From Bradysia coprophila (lineage: Eukaryota; Arthropoda; Insecta; Diptera; Sciaridae): 64,000 nucleotides of DNA. A program made the translations under genes and the position numbers. Below are positions 1 to 10,563 of the stretch, in pieces (positions within the stretch are counted from its first letter, which is position 1; the number at the start of each line of letters is the position of its first letter). The DNA lies in the NCBI RefSeq assembly GCF_014529535.1, contig NW_023503501.1, positions 496,001 through 560,000 of the forward strand, read 5' to 3'. The notes below the pieces were generated by a model. That model saw only the letters and a list, made by a program, of their open reading frames with translations, was not told the origin of the DNA and did not search any database.

Positions 1-269
1 AGAACAACGTTTTGATTAACAATTCCAACAAATCCTCATTAAAACAACACTTTTTCTGTATTATTTTCCGCTGCAGCTGGCGCTCTACAGGAAATTTTCA
101 TACAATGAGAGTGCATTGGTGTGAAGTAATGAATCGGTTGGAATGAAAGTAAACCGGTAAACGAAAGAATGGGCAGTGTCGTGTGCACCAACTCACACTC
201 ATCGGGAACAGTAAAATAAACTTTACATGCTACATGCGCCGGAAATTGCACTTTTCATGTGCACTGCCT

Positions 270-670
270 CAGCATGAAAAATCAATTACATAACTTGGAT
301 TAAAAGTGAAAAGTCTCGTTTTAATGTGTTTATTGACCTCGGCTACGCCTCGGATCAACACAATTCACACACATCCTCTACCTCGTACTCTACTTTTCAT
401 CGTTTTATCATGTAAAATACTATTACAGAAGAAGGGATAAAAAGTTGAAAACTCATGTTTTCGTGTGAATTTTATATGAATCGAGACGAAACCGAGGCTT
501 GTTAATGACTACTGCATGCTAAGAGAGTCGAATGAAGTCAATGATTTACGAAAAGTACGATTTTCGGTGTGTGTGGCATGTAAAATCCATTACATATTTT
601 CGAATGCTTACTGACCTCGCCTTCGCCTCGGATCAACACAATTCGCACTTTTCAGCTCATTATATCTTGT
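270..670. repeat. Two copies of a short palindromic repeat family (family A)
   Basis: Two copies (about 290-415 and 560-665) share a module: an AAAGTCTCGTT-like or GTAAAATCCATTACAT stretch, then a TGACCTCG...CGCCTCGGATCAACACAATT block, then a CACTTTTCA-like end. Further copies lie at 1310-1620 and 63330-63800, some in the opposite orientation. The core contains an imperfect hairpin, GGCTACGCC or GCCTTCGCC. There is no coding potential. It is probably a non-autonomous element or a piece of one. Confidence 0.6.
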
Positions 671-1309
671 TCTATAAATGACTATTAAAAGCAGCCCAAT
701 ACACACTCGGTGTGCTTCTTCACTCGGGCTGTGTTGAAATTTATTATAATTTTCGGGAAGATTTTTTAATTGTAAAAATGTCTGATTCTAGTTAGATTAA
801 CAATTTTACCGTAATTCGTTCTTCGATATAAAAAGCTTCAAAAATGTAGAATGTAAAAATTGTTCCAAAAAAGGCTAATTTAAGAAAGGAACGAAAGGAG
901 AGTTTTTTAATTCTCATTTTGATTAGTTGTTCCGGATGAGATAAATAATTTTATGATGAACTTGTAAGAATAATAACACTGTCCAGCAAGCGGGTTGTCT
1001 TAATTGCGTGTAAAAAGAAATGAAGAAAAATATTTTTACAAAAAATCGAAAAGCAAAAGTGAAACAAGAAAAGTGAAATCATTTAGAAGCGTAAACTGGG
1101 TATTATTTATTTATACATAATGTACTATTATTAATAAATTAAAATTTAGAATCAATTGTAATTTTGTTATGAAAATGTAATATTTAACATTGTCCTTAGG
1201 GAAACTTGTACTGTAAAAATAAAAATTTAAAAAAAGAAACAAAAAATGGGAAAATGTTTTAGAATTTTTGTCAATTTTAAGTACCTTCTTCCGATAAAAA
1301 AAGAAATGA

Positions 1310-1620
1310 AAGCGTTATTTACACGACGAGTGATCAATAGTTTTTGTGGGAGTTTTGTTGATCCAAGGCGAAGCCGAGGTCTATAATTACACCGAGTTTT
1401 GTAATGGATTTTACATGCTGTGGGCGTCGACAGTTCAGGAAATTGATTTTTTCATTTTTTAGCACTACTTTCTACGCTCCTAGCATGTAAAATCCATTAT
1501 ATAACTCTAGATAAACGTAAAAAGTCTCGTTATAGTGTTCTTATTAACATCGGCTTCGCCTCGAATCAACAAAACTCACACTAAAAATCGACTTTTCATC
1601 TTGCTATCGCTAGTGTAAAC
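1310..1620. repeat. Two oppositely oriented family A palindromic repeats
   Basis: The copy at about 1345-1440 reads GTTGATCC...GGCGAAGCCGAGGTC on the + strand. The copy at about 1485-1590 reads the complement, TTAACATCGGCTTCGCCTCG followed by AATCAACA. The two lie about 120 bp apart as an inverted pair, and both carry the TTTACATGC or GCATGTAAAATCC end piece also seen at 63.6 kb. No ORF is present. Confidence 0.6.
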
Positions 1621-1639
1621 ATATTCTTTTGACATCAAA

Positions 1640-4600
1640 ACAAAATATAATTTTCATTTCGTTTTTCGTCTTTCAATTGATTGTACAAAATAAATGAGAG
1701 AAAATTGTAAATCAAATTTCTTTTTAAGATCGTCCTATATCCAACAAGAAGAAAACTCTAGATAATTCATTTAGAAATGGTGTAAAGTCCACGTAAAGTA
1801 AAAAGAAAATTATTTTAAGGAAGAGATTTAATTAAATCAGAAATTTAAACCGTACAACTGAACGAAAATTAAACGAATGTTTACCATCCTAATAAAGAAA
1901 ATTTAAAATTGATTTCATTGTAAATTACTATACTTCAACACATGATGAGTGTATAAAATGAAATAAAATTTAAAAAAATATGGAAAATTGAATTTTTTTT
2001 ATAACCAATTCCATTGTGCGAAGAAATTGTTGATAATGTTGTTCGTATACAAGGTCCTGGTAAACATGAACATCGATGGAAATCTCGTAATTTTAAAATG
2101 ACACCTATTAATATTAAAAAAATCTGGAATTTCCAACTGATAGGTCAACAAGACCAACTGATGTACCTTCTTTAGACCTAATTTTTATTCAGTGCCGAAT
2201 TCTTCAACAATACTCTTTTAGGCCCCTTCGCAATATTACATTACGTCCCTATGGTAAAATTGTCTCCAAGGAATATGAAGCCAAGGAATATAATAACCTG
2301 AGTGGTGGTAGCGGATCTTCAATTTAACCAACTACAGATCACAATACCATTCATTCTAAATGAACGGGCACTTGACGATAGATAATAAATAGAAAATTTC
2401 GTTGTAGAGTTACTTTGCTGTAAACATTTAACAGATACTTGTTGTGGGTCTGGTATGGCAAGTTTGGTATCGTTTTAAAGCCACTGCATGCTGATATTGC
2501 TGATCAGGCATTATTGTTTTGTTGCAAGAAGGGTCTACATATACAGGTAGATGAGGAGATAGAGGAGTCCAAGTTTCGCTGAGGATGGTGAAAATAAACT
2601 TTTTCAAATATTGCGCAATTCAAATATATTTTGTAAAAATATCCACTAATATCGCCATTCAAAGATAAACTCGCTAAACTCTCTTCGTCTTGGGGATAAC
2701 ACTATTCAAAAATGTCGAATTTTCAACTTTAGCTGGTCGTAGCTACGTGGCCAGGTTGTCGAAGGAAGCCATTTTAACACGAATTAGCTTAGAATTAGTC
2801 ACTCAATCAATTGCGATAACAATAAGTATTCAAATTGACTCGTGAGTCCCGGACGACCATGTGTACCGGTTCTCCGAAACGGCTGGATCCGCAAACTGAC
2901 CGTGGCTCTTTATAGTACTCGAGTTTTGTTCAACCCACCGTGAAACGAAGCAAAAGCAAATTTTTTGATACAAATATTTGTTAGCCGTGTCATCAACTAA
3001 ATGGTAAAGCGAAATTAAGTGCCAGTTCAACTTTTACTTAGTTGTACCCCACGCCATCGAAAGGCAATTGTCAACTCTTTTTTTCCTCTGTGAACAAATA
3101 ACTATTTCGTATGTGCAGTGTGATTGTCCTTATTTTCTCCACTCAGAATACCTTCACAAAATGACATTTTGTTGATGAAAATTTCGATCTTCTCCAAAGT
3201 GGCTACAAGTGGTCCCATCGAGTCAACTAATTTTGCAATTGGATAAAAATGCCGTGAAAATTGCCGCTGGTGTTCGTTTAGGTTCCCAATTATGCAGACG
3301 AGTGTGAGTGTATCTTAAGTAATATGGTTGAATAGGACGGTGTGCATGATCTGTCATTCAATGCATTCCGTTCTACAAAGAGAAATATCAACAGTCGTTT
3401 GGGAACAGAAATTGGAAAGTGCATGGCCTGTTTTTCGGTGGTATAGAATCCTTTGGGAAATCTGTGATAGACTTTTTTAACCAATTTAAGCTTGATAAGA
3501 CCGAGCTTAAAAATGTGCATATTTACAGTTGAAAAACTTATTTTTTTTGTTGTTGTTTGACGACGATTTTCTATTGTTAAATTCGATTTGTTTTTAGTTT
3601 AAGAAAGAATGTCTTAAGTGATAGATGGATACGCTGTGAGCAACCTTTGTTACAAGGGCAGCACCTTTATTATTTAAATAAATGTTTTCTTCTTGCAACA
3701 TCCAGGTATTTCTAGATTCTGGCGGCAAGATTTCGCTTGTTGGCAGACTGTGTCAAAGCTATACCAAATATGTTGACATTGTTGGATTGGAGAAACAATT
3801 ATGAGAAATATGTGGACATGGACCATTGATACGCAACCCTTAAGAAAAATCAATGAGAAAGTCGCAGGACTAATATAAAATACAAAGGCACACGGTTGAA
3901 GTGTATCTTTTTTTTTGAGGATTTGTTTTTATTTTGAAGATTTTTTTCTATGTTCAATCATATACAATGTTAATGTTAATCATTTTCTGACATACATTTT
4001 CAGAAATAGATTTTTTTAAATATTTTTGTTTGTTTGTTTTAAATGAAATTTACATTTCACGATAAATTAAATAGATTTTTTTGTTTTTAAACTTTGAATG
4101 TTCCTGTTTACTTCTTCTGAGTTTTGACTTAATTTAGATAATTTCATGCTGATAATTATTTAGATTTTTTTTGTTTTTTTTTTCTTGTTTAGATTTAATA
4201 ATAATAATTTTTTGTTTAAATTTAATTTCATTATAAATGGACACAAACATCACAAGAATTATTTTATAAACAACTTTTTTTTTAAATGTTTTTAAATAGT
4301 TTTTGCTATTGGATTTCTTTTATTTTCAGATTTTTTTTAGTTGTTTTCGTTTCAAAACATTCAAATTTTTCATAATAATTTTCTTAAAGATGATTTCCCA
4401 ATTTTTAGAATATTAATCGTGTAACAAGTGTAAAATTGTTTCTTTTGATTTGGTTTATCATTTCACCAAAATTTACAAATTCACCAAATTCAATGCATAA
4501 CAGAAAAGATACAAGGAATTCAAATTAGAATCAAAATACAAGATCTGGCGAGCTAAAACAAACAGAAATATTGCAAGTAACACTTTGTCTACATAACCAT

Positions 4601-5600
4601 CTGTTGGTTTAAAGCTCACAACAAGTCAGGCTTACTTTAAACTTTACCTCGCCTGAAAATACCAGAACCTGTTTCCATTGGAGCTATGATAAAGACCCAC
4701 AGCACTTAGTGACATATTTCTGACCGAGACATCCTTTAAGTCATGATTTCATGGTGAAAAATAGATTTGAAGAATGTCTAATATCGAGAATCATTTTACT
4801 AAATTTCACCAAATTCCTTTTTACTAAATTAAGGTGAGATTTATTTAACTCTGGTGTCGGCTAAAAAATATGTCAGTAAGTCCTATACTATAGGACCTAT
4901 AGGTCTTTTGACCTAATCTGAATTGACCTGATTTAGAAGAACGTTTCGGGTATTTTGCCCCTTGACCATACAAGTTTGCATTAAAACAGGTTGAGGTTAG
5001 GTCCAGTAATTTTTTTTAAAATAAAATTACCTCAGCTGAAGTTTAAAACTTGTTTGTGACTGCAGTTGGCCTATTCCCAACTTGTATAACTAAATTGCTA
5101 TAAATTGTCCATAAAGGATATTCGTGATTTACTTCAAATTCTTGACAGAGAGGGGGTCGGCACTTCTCCAATACCTAGAACATGGCGTGTCCTACTTTGC
5201 CAAGGACCTTTCTGTTGGGAACGTCTTTTATGGATGAACTCTAACATCCACGGGGATACACATGACTTATCACAGGGACAATCAATGTAAATGGTACTTT
5301 GAAGGTCGGTGAACTAACAAGAAGCCACTTTCATCATTTGTCCTACTAAAAACGTGAGTGAAAATGAAACTTCAATTTCCGTCTCGTCTTTACCCGTTTA
5401 AGATAGTGACAATTTTTGTGTTGACAATTTTTGTGCTGGTACTTTTGAATGTCCTGACATTTCTAGGGAATTTTCCGTTTTGAAACAGTTCCAGATTCTG
5501 CCTAAAAATCGCATGAAACGAAAACAGAGTTATAGCTCATAACTGGGCAGGTTTCCTCAGTCTAAACTTGAACAATACAATGTGTTTGTGAACCTGACCA
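1640..5600. other. AT-rich intergenic DNA, no gene seen
   Basis: All short frames here look like chance frames: low-complexity translations, no recognisable domain and no convincing splice pattern. The 3900-4400 stretch is rich in T-runs. Nothing else could be supported. Confidence 0.6.
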
Positions 5601-5618
5601 CAAATGATAAATACTTAA

Positions 5619-5742
5619 AGGCCAACACACACTAGCATCTAGTGACAGTTGGGAATGTGATATTTCTATTGTTAAAACCGGCTGATTTAAACAATAGAAA
5701 TATCGTATTCCCGATGACACTAGATGCTAATGTGTGTTGGCC
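5619..5742. mobile_element. Palindromic MITE flanked by TTAA
   Basis: The arms AGGCCAACACACACTAGCAT and ATGCTAATGTGTGTTGGCC pair over about 50 bp around a short centre (AAAACCGGCTGATTT). Both ends abut TTAA (5615-5618 and 5743-5746). This matches a piggyBac-type TTAA target duplication, but the superfamily assignment is an inference because no transposase is present. Confidence 0.6.
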
Positions 5743-6166
5743 TTAACCTGAGTTAAATTTGAATGTTTTTCAATCCTTACAATCTTATCAAATAAGGTCA
5801 ATTCTATTTCAGATTTTACATAAATTCAGACCAGACCTACTTCGAGCCTTTGATTCACAGTAAAATCAAAACAATTTTTTTATAACAAAAAAAAAGATCA
5901 CATTGTTGCCTAAATAAAAAGTACGGACGAAAAAGAACTGATTCGGATCTGGACATTACGTTTTAATTGGTACACACGTAAATGAATTGATGACTCTCTT
6001 TAAATGATACCCCATTCCAAACCATGCCAAGACTGAAGGTAATGCAAATCTTCAGTATATCACAAAAATACTCGTAACCCAAGTTTCGGGTGAATTTACG
6101 TGCAGAGTCGTATTTCATTTGGCTAACGATTTCTATAGAATACATAAATGTGGGAATAGTATTTTT

Positions 6167-6286
6167 CGTACCAAGTCAGGAAATGACGATTTTTTCAGCA
6201 CCAGTCCTAAGTTTTCCTTACGAGCGAAGCGAGTAAGGAAAATTAGGAAGTGTGCTGAAAAAATCGTCATTTCCTGTCGAGGTACG
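6167..6286. mobile_element. Palindromic element with GAGCGAAGCGAG centre
   Basis: The left arm begins CGTACCAAGTCAGGAAATGA and the right arm ends CATTTCCTGTCGAGGTACG, with about 50 paired bases per arm. The centre is CGAGCGAAGCGAG (6221-6233), a mini-hairpin sequence. Weaker pairing continues outward on both sides, so the true element is probably longer, about 6125-6330. Confidence 0.6.
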
Positions 6287-6445
6287 AACAATCGTATAGT
6301 CATAGAAAAATTCATGTAATTCTTTTCCCGCAATCGTAAAGAAATGAAGTTTTTCCCGCACGATATATAGTTCGGGAAAAACTGACATTACTTAATGAAA
6401 AATCATGGCAAAATAGGTCGTATTTCAATTGTCGGATGCACAAAA
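6287..6445. repeat. Dispersed repeat, second copy near 33.1 kb
   Basis: The stretch with AAAGAAATGAAGTTTTTCCC, the AAAACTGACATT block and AATCATGGCAAAATAGGTCG matches, in reverse complement, 33045-33200 (CGACATATTTTGCCATGATT, CAGGTTTTCCC, GAAAAAATTCATTTCTTTAC). It is therefore an inverted dispersed pair within the window. It is non-coding and probably belongs to the adjacent palindromic element. Confidence 0.55.
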
Positions 6446-6499
6446 GTATTTGAACAACTTTCAACACTACCAAAATTCTACTGGCATCGTAAATGTTAC

Positions 6500-7110
6500 A
6501 ATGAGTGGACCTATTTTTGAGAATTTAATTCTTAAAATCTCCATAAAATTCTTTTAAAAAAATATTTAAAATTCTTGAGTTTTTAAGATCTAAATTCCCA
6601 AAAATTGGCCCAGTGCTGCTATCGAATTCAGCCGAAAATTGGGTTCCGTGTTGCTTTGTGGATTTGCATTACCTTGAGTGGTTTATATACTTTGATCCCG
6701 CGCGATACACGCATCCAACGAGAATATCATCAGAATTTACGTCCGGTTTCCGGTTTGGTATTTCGTTACGGAAGCGTTGTCTTCATCTAAAATCTCTGAA
6801 TAATAAAATTCGATTTCTCAATCACTGTTTCGTATGTTAACTGAGCGAAAGGATTTTCGTTATGTACGTCGACGCTTCGGACCTCGAAGGGCTTATGATT
6901 GGTAATATTTATAAAATTCTTCAGAACTTTTAAGAATTTTTAGGATTTTATGATATATTTTAAAGAATTCTTAAAAGAATGTAATTCTAAAAATTCCTTA
7001 AAATTTTAAATTTTTGATTTTTTTAAAAGAATTTTTAAAAATTTTATAAGAATCTAATTCTTAAAATCTCTTAAAATTCTTAAAAGTTCCTGAAAATTCT
7101 TTTAAATTTT
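6500..7110. repeat. Low-complexity AAAATTCTTAAAA-type repeat region
   Basis: Many degenerate units of the kind AGAATTTTTAAAATTC run through 6530-6620 and 6900-7110. The same composition returns at 9200-9430. No coding frame is supported. Confidence 0.5.
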
Positions 7111-7345
7111 CAATTTTTTTTTAAGAGGCAACGATGCTTTGCTAAAAAGCATATATTTTCTGTGAAAACTAAGCAGTTTATGACAATTTCGTGAAACAGC
7201 TGACTTTTCTCAGAGCTAATCAAACGACTACAAACTAAACTCATTTTTGTTTAAGAGCAATGGTCCCTTTGCAAATTTGTAGCCTACATTTAGGCGGAAA
7301 AATATCCATTTTTTGATGATTTATAAAAACTAAAATCTTTTCATA

Positions 7346-8584
7346 CAGTTTGTTCAAAAATGAAATGCACAGTTTTTAGTATTTCGAGACAGTTCAAAAT
7401 TGCAATCTGTCAGATAGTAAAGGATGCGTTTAATTACCCGGCGCATTAAAAGATTTGAAATTTGAATGATTTTTTCCACAGCTACATATTTTTGCATGTT
7501 AAGTTTCTTAAATTTTTTGAAAATAGCATTTTAATAGTAGGAAACTTAGATTTCGTCAGAAGAATTTGCGAACGGAAAAATGTAAATTTATTTTTAGTCT
7601 GAGTATTGTTCTACATCTATAATTTCTCTTAGATCGTGTCTTTATTCAAAGAAGGCGATGGTGTTGTACATCGGCTAACTGTTCAACTTCAATTAGCAGC
7701 AAAAAATCATCACGGAAAAAAATTCAATTATTCGAAGCAAATTTAATGTTGAAAATTTGGTTCGAATATTTAAATATTCGTCACAAATATTTCAAATATT
7801 TATGAGAAATAAATTCAAAATTATTTGTGACAAATATTTTAAATCATTTGTCTCAATTTTTTTGAAATATTTATGACAAATAATTTTGAATTTATTTCTA
7901 ATAAATAATTTAAATATTTGTTGCAAATTTATAAAATATGTGTCACAAATAATTTAAATATTTGTCACAATAAATTTGGAATTTATTTGTCACAAATATT
8001 TAAAATATTTATAACAAATAATTTAAAATTATTTTATATTTTATATATTTGTCACAAATAAATTGCGAATTTATTTGTTACAAATATTTACATATTTGTG
8101 CCAAATATTTATATATTAGTAGAAAATAATTGTTGACTAATTTTTTTCCCTGATGCTTATTCGTGTTTCCAATATCGTAATTTATCCAAGTGCTGATAAA
8201 ACTTCTTGTAAAAAATTTGCTAAATGTATGAAGCAGACGGTCTTTCTACAGATTTGAGTATTCAAAGACCATCGATTTGTTTGAAAAGAAACACGATCTA
8301 AGAGAAATCATAGATGTAGAACAATACTCAGACTCAAAATAAATTTACATTTTTCCGTCCGCGAATTCTTCCTACGAAATCTAAGTTTCCTACTATTAAA
8401 ATGCTATTTGCAAAAAATTTAAGAAACTTAACATGCAAAAATATGTAGCTGTGGAAAAAATCATTCAAATTTCAAATCTTTTAATGCGCCGGGTAATTAA
8501 ACGCATCCTTTACTATCTGACAGATTGCAATTTTGAAATATCTCGAAATACTAAAAACTGTGCATTTCATTTTTGAACAAACTG
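7346..8584. mobile_element. Foldback DNA element, Tc1-type ends, TA duplication
   Basis: Arms of roughly 270 bp match as inverted repeats (7346-7640 and 8290-8584). The ends read CAGTTTGTTCAAAAATGAAA, and both sides are flanked by TA (7344-7345 and 8585-8586). Tc1-type transposons have CAGT termini and TA duplications, so this is probably a non-autonomous Tc1-like element about 1.24 kb long. The 650 bp between the arms is filled with near-repeats of AAATATTTGTCACAAAT and has no transposase frame. Confidence 0.75.
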
Positions 8585-8819
8585 TAAAATCATAAGAATG
8601 TAATTTTGGTGGATTTCGTTCTTTTTTCGTTTTATTTGTTCCACACGTATTCCACCACAAAGAAGTAGCGTTTGTCTTTACGTTTCTTCAATTCCACACG
8701 TACGTGTGGGTGAAACTACGCTTCTTTTGTTGACAATATGTAGAACGATGTGAAACGATTAAAACTGTAGAGTGCTAACCAATTGCAAACTTAAATTGAG
8801 TTGAGTTTACTTATAAAGG

Positions 8820-8947
8820 GAAAATTGGTTCGTGAGTCTTAGCTTTACCCACTTTTATTGGAGAAACCCTTGCAAAAATGTGTAATTTACATATTTTGCA
8901 AAGGTTTCTCCAAGTGAGATAAGTTATCAACCACAAACCAATTTTTT
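8820..8947. repeat. Short inverted repeat
   Basis: AAAATTGGTTCGTGAGTCTT at the left and CACAAACCAATTTTT at the right pair imperfectly. A stronger inner palindrome, TTGGAGAAACCCTTGCAAAA and TTTTGCAAAGGTTTCTCCAA, surrounds TGTGTAATTTACATA. It is a MITE-like hairpin with no ORF. Confidence 0.5.
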
Positions 8948-9179
8948 TAAGAAACACATTCTTGCATGCTTTATTGGTTTTACTTTTTCAAAAAAAATAT
9001 TTTAGTTCAGAGAAATCATTAAAAAAAGGAATATTTTTGCGCACAAATGTAGGCTAGAAATTTGCCAAGGGGTGAGGTTTCTTAAAGCTATCATATTCGT
9101 GGTCGTTACTGACGTCGTACATTTTTCAAAACGGATTCTGATGAAAAGATATCATCAAAAGTGAAATGAAGGCTACAAT

Positions 9180-10563
9180 TTTAGCTAAGCTTCGGTGCCT
9201 CCTAATATTCCTAAAAAAATCTTAAAATTCTCAAACTCAAAATATTAGGACCGTTTTACAGATTTCCGAGAATTTTATGAAATTCTTAAAAATTCTTTAA
9301 AAACAACCAAAAATTGCTAAATATTAGAAATTTGTCAAAGTTAAAGAATTTAATTCTTAAAAAATCTTGAGAACTTTAAGAATTTTTAGGAACTTCTCGG
9401 AATTTGAGAATTAAAATTCCGAATAATTCAAACGCAGCCTCGAAGATATCATTTATGTAATTACAGTGTACAATAGTCGAACTTGAACCGAATCAGCACA
9501 AAATCTTTGAACTGAAAGATTCACTAATTTAGTATGGCCATCTAACAAAATTGTAATAATTTTTTTTCTTTTTTCACTTAATTCTAAGACAAAGGAAAAA
9601 ACAAAATTAGCAGAGAACATTGCAGATCACTTGATTTGTTGTGATGATAAATTAAATGATTAAATTTTTTCATGCGAATATCATACCATATATTGTAAAG
9701 GGGTTCATAAACCTAAATGTGTTATAACATTTAAAAAATAGTAATGAACGCGCAATGTGTAATGTTAAACAAGTAAACTGATAAAGCGTGTACGATTTTG
9801 GTGTTGCTTTTCGAGCGATTATTTTTGATATTTAAATAGGTTTCGTCGTACTAAATGCGTTAGTCGATTGAAAACGAAATGTCCTCACAATTCACAATAT
9901 TTTCAAACAACGACGGACATTACATTTTGGAAAATTATTACAACATTTTCTGCTAATCAAATACGAAAAACGGCGGGTGGCTGAGCGACTAAATGTTTTT
10001 TTTGTTGTGTTTTTTGTGTATGTGTGGCGGTTCGAGTGTCTGTGGATTAAATAAATGCGTCGACAATTTTCATTACACTACACAATATACTAAATTACTC
10101 TTTGCTTAATCTAAAAAAGAAAACTTTTTTTGTTTTTGTTTGGAATGCTAACATTTCGATTCGATAAGTTCAAGCGGTATTTGTATAATTCACTAATCGA
10201 TTGCTTATAAATTTGTGATTTTTTTTTTTAAAGAAAAACGTTCATTCAGCTTAGCCCGTTCGTTTTTGTATTTCTAAGCACAAACAAAAAGAAAGGAAGA
10301 AAAATCCATAAATTCACTTAACAAATATCAGTGGTGGTTTGCCTACGATTATGATGATCGATTCTTCACATAATTATGCTCGAACAAAGAGAAATTTCCT
10401 TTGTTTAGGTACAGCGTAGAAACACATCGCGCTAATCACCGGAGTCGTTCCATTTTCTCTCTTCCATTATTCTATCGAAACAATCAGCTAGATATGAATG
10501 CTGGTCGGGTGAAAATGAAAAAAAAACAAACAAAAATTATTCGTCGCACTCATCCCAATAAAT
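9180..10563. other. Non-coding AT-rich DNA downstream of the SNX27 gene
   Basis: 9200-9430 is AAATTCTTAAAA-type low complexity. The remainder has no convincing exon. I looked here for the usual last SNX27 exon on the minus strand and did not find it. Part may be 3' UTR. Confidence 0.45.

Noticed and set aside
300..660. Direct-repeat spacing that might suggest a CRISPR array
   Set aside because: Copies are few, unevenly spaced, inverted and palindromic. The genome is eukaryotic.
5105..5290. 61-codon plus-strand frame
   Set aside because: No family resemblance, no splice partners, and typical of chance frames in this DNA.
10020..10050. GGTTCGAGT, resembling a tRNA B box
   Set aside because: No A box or cloverleaf could be built around it.
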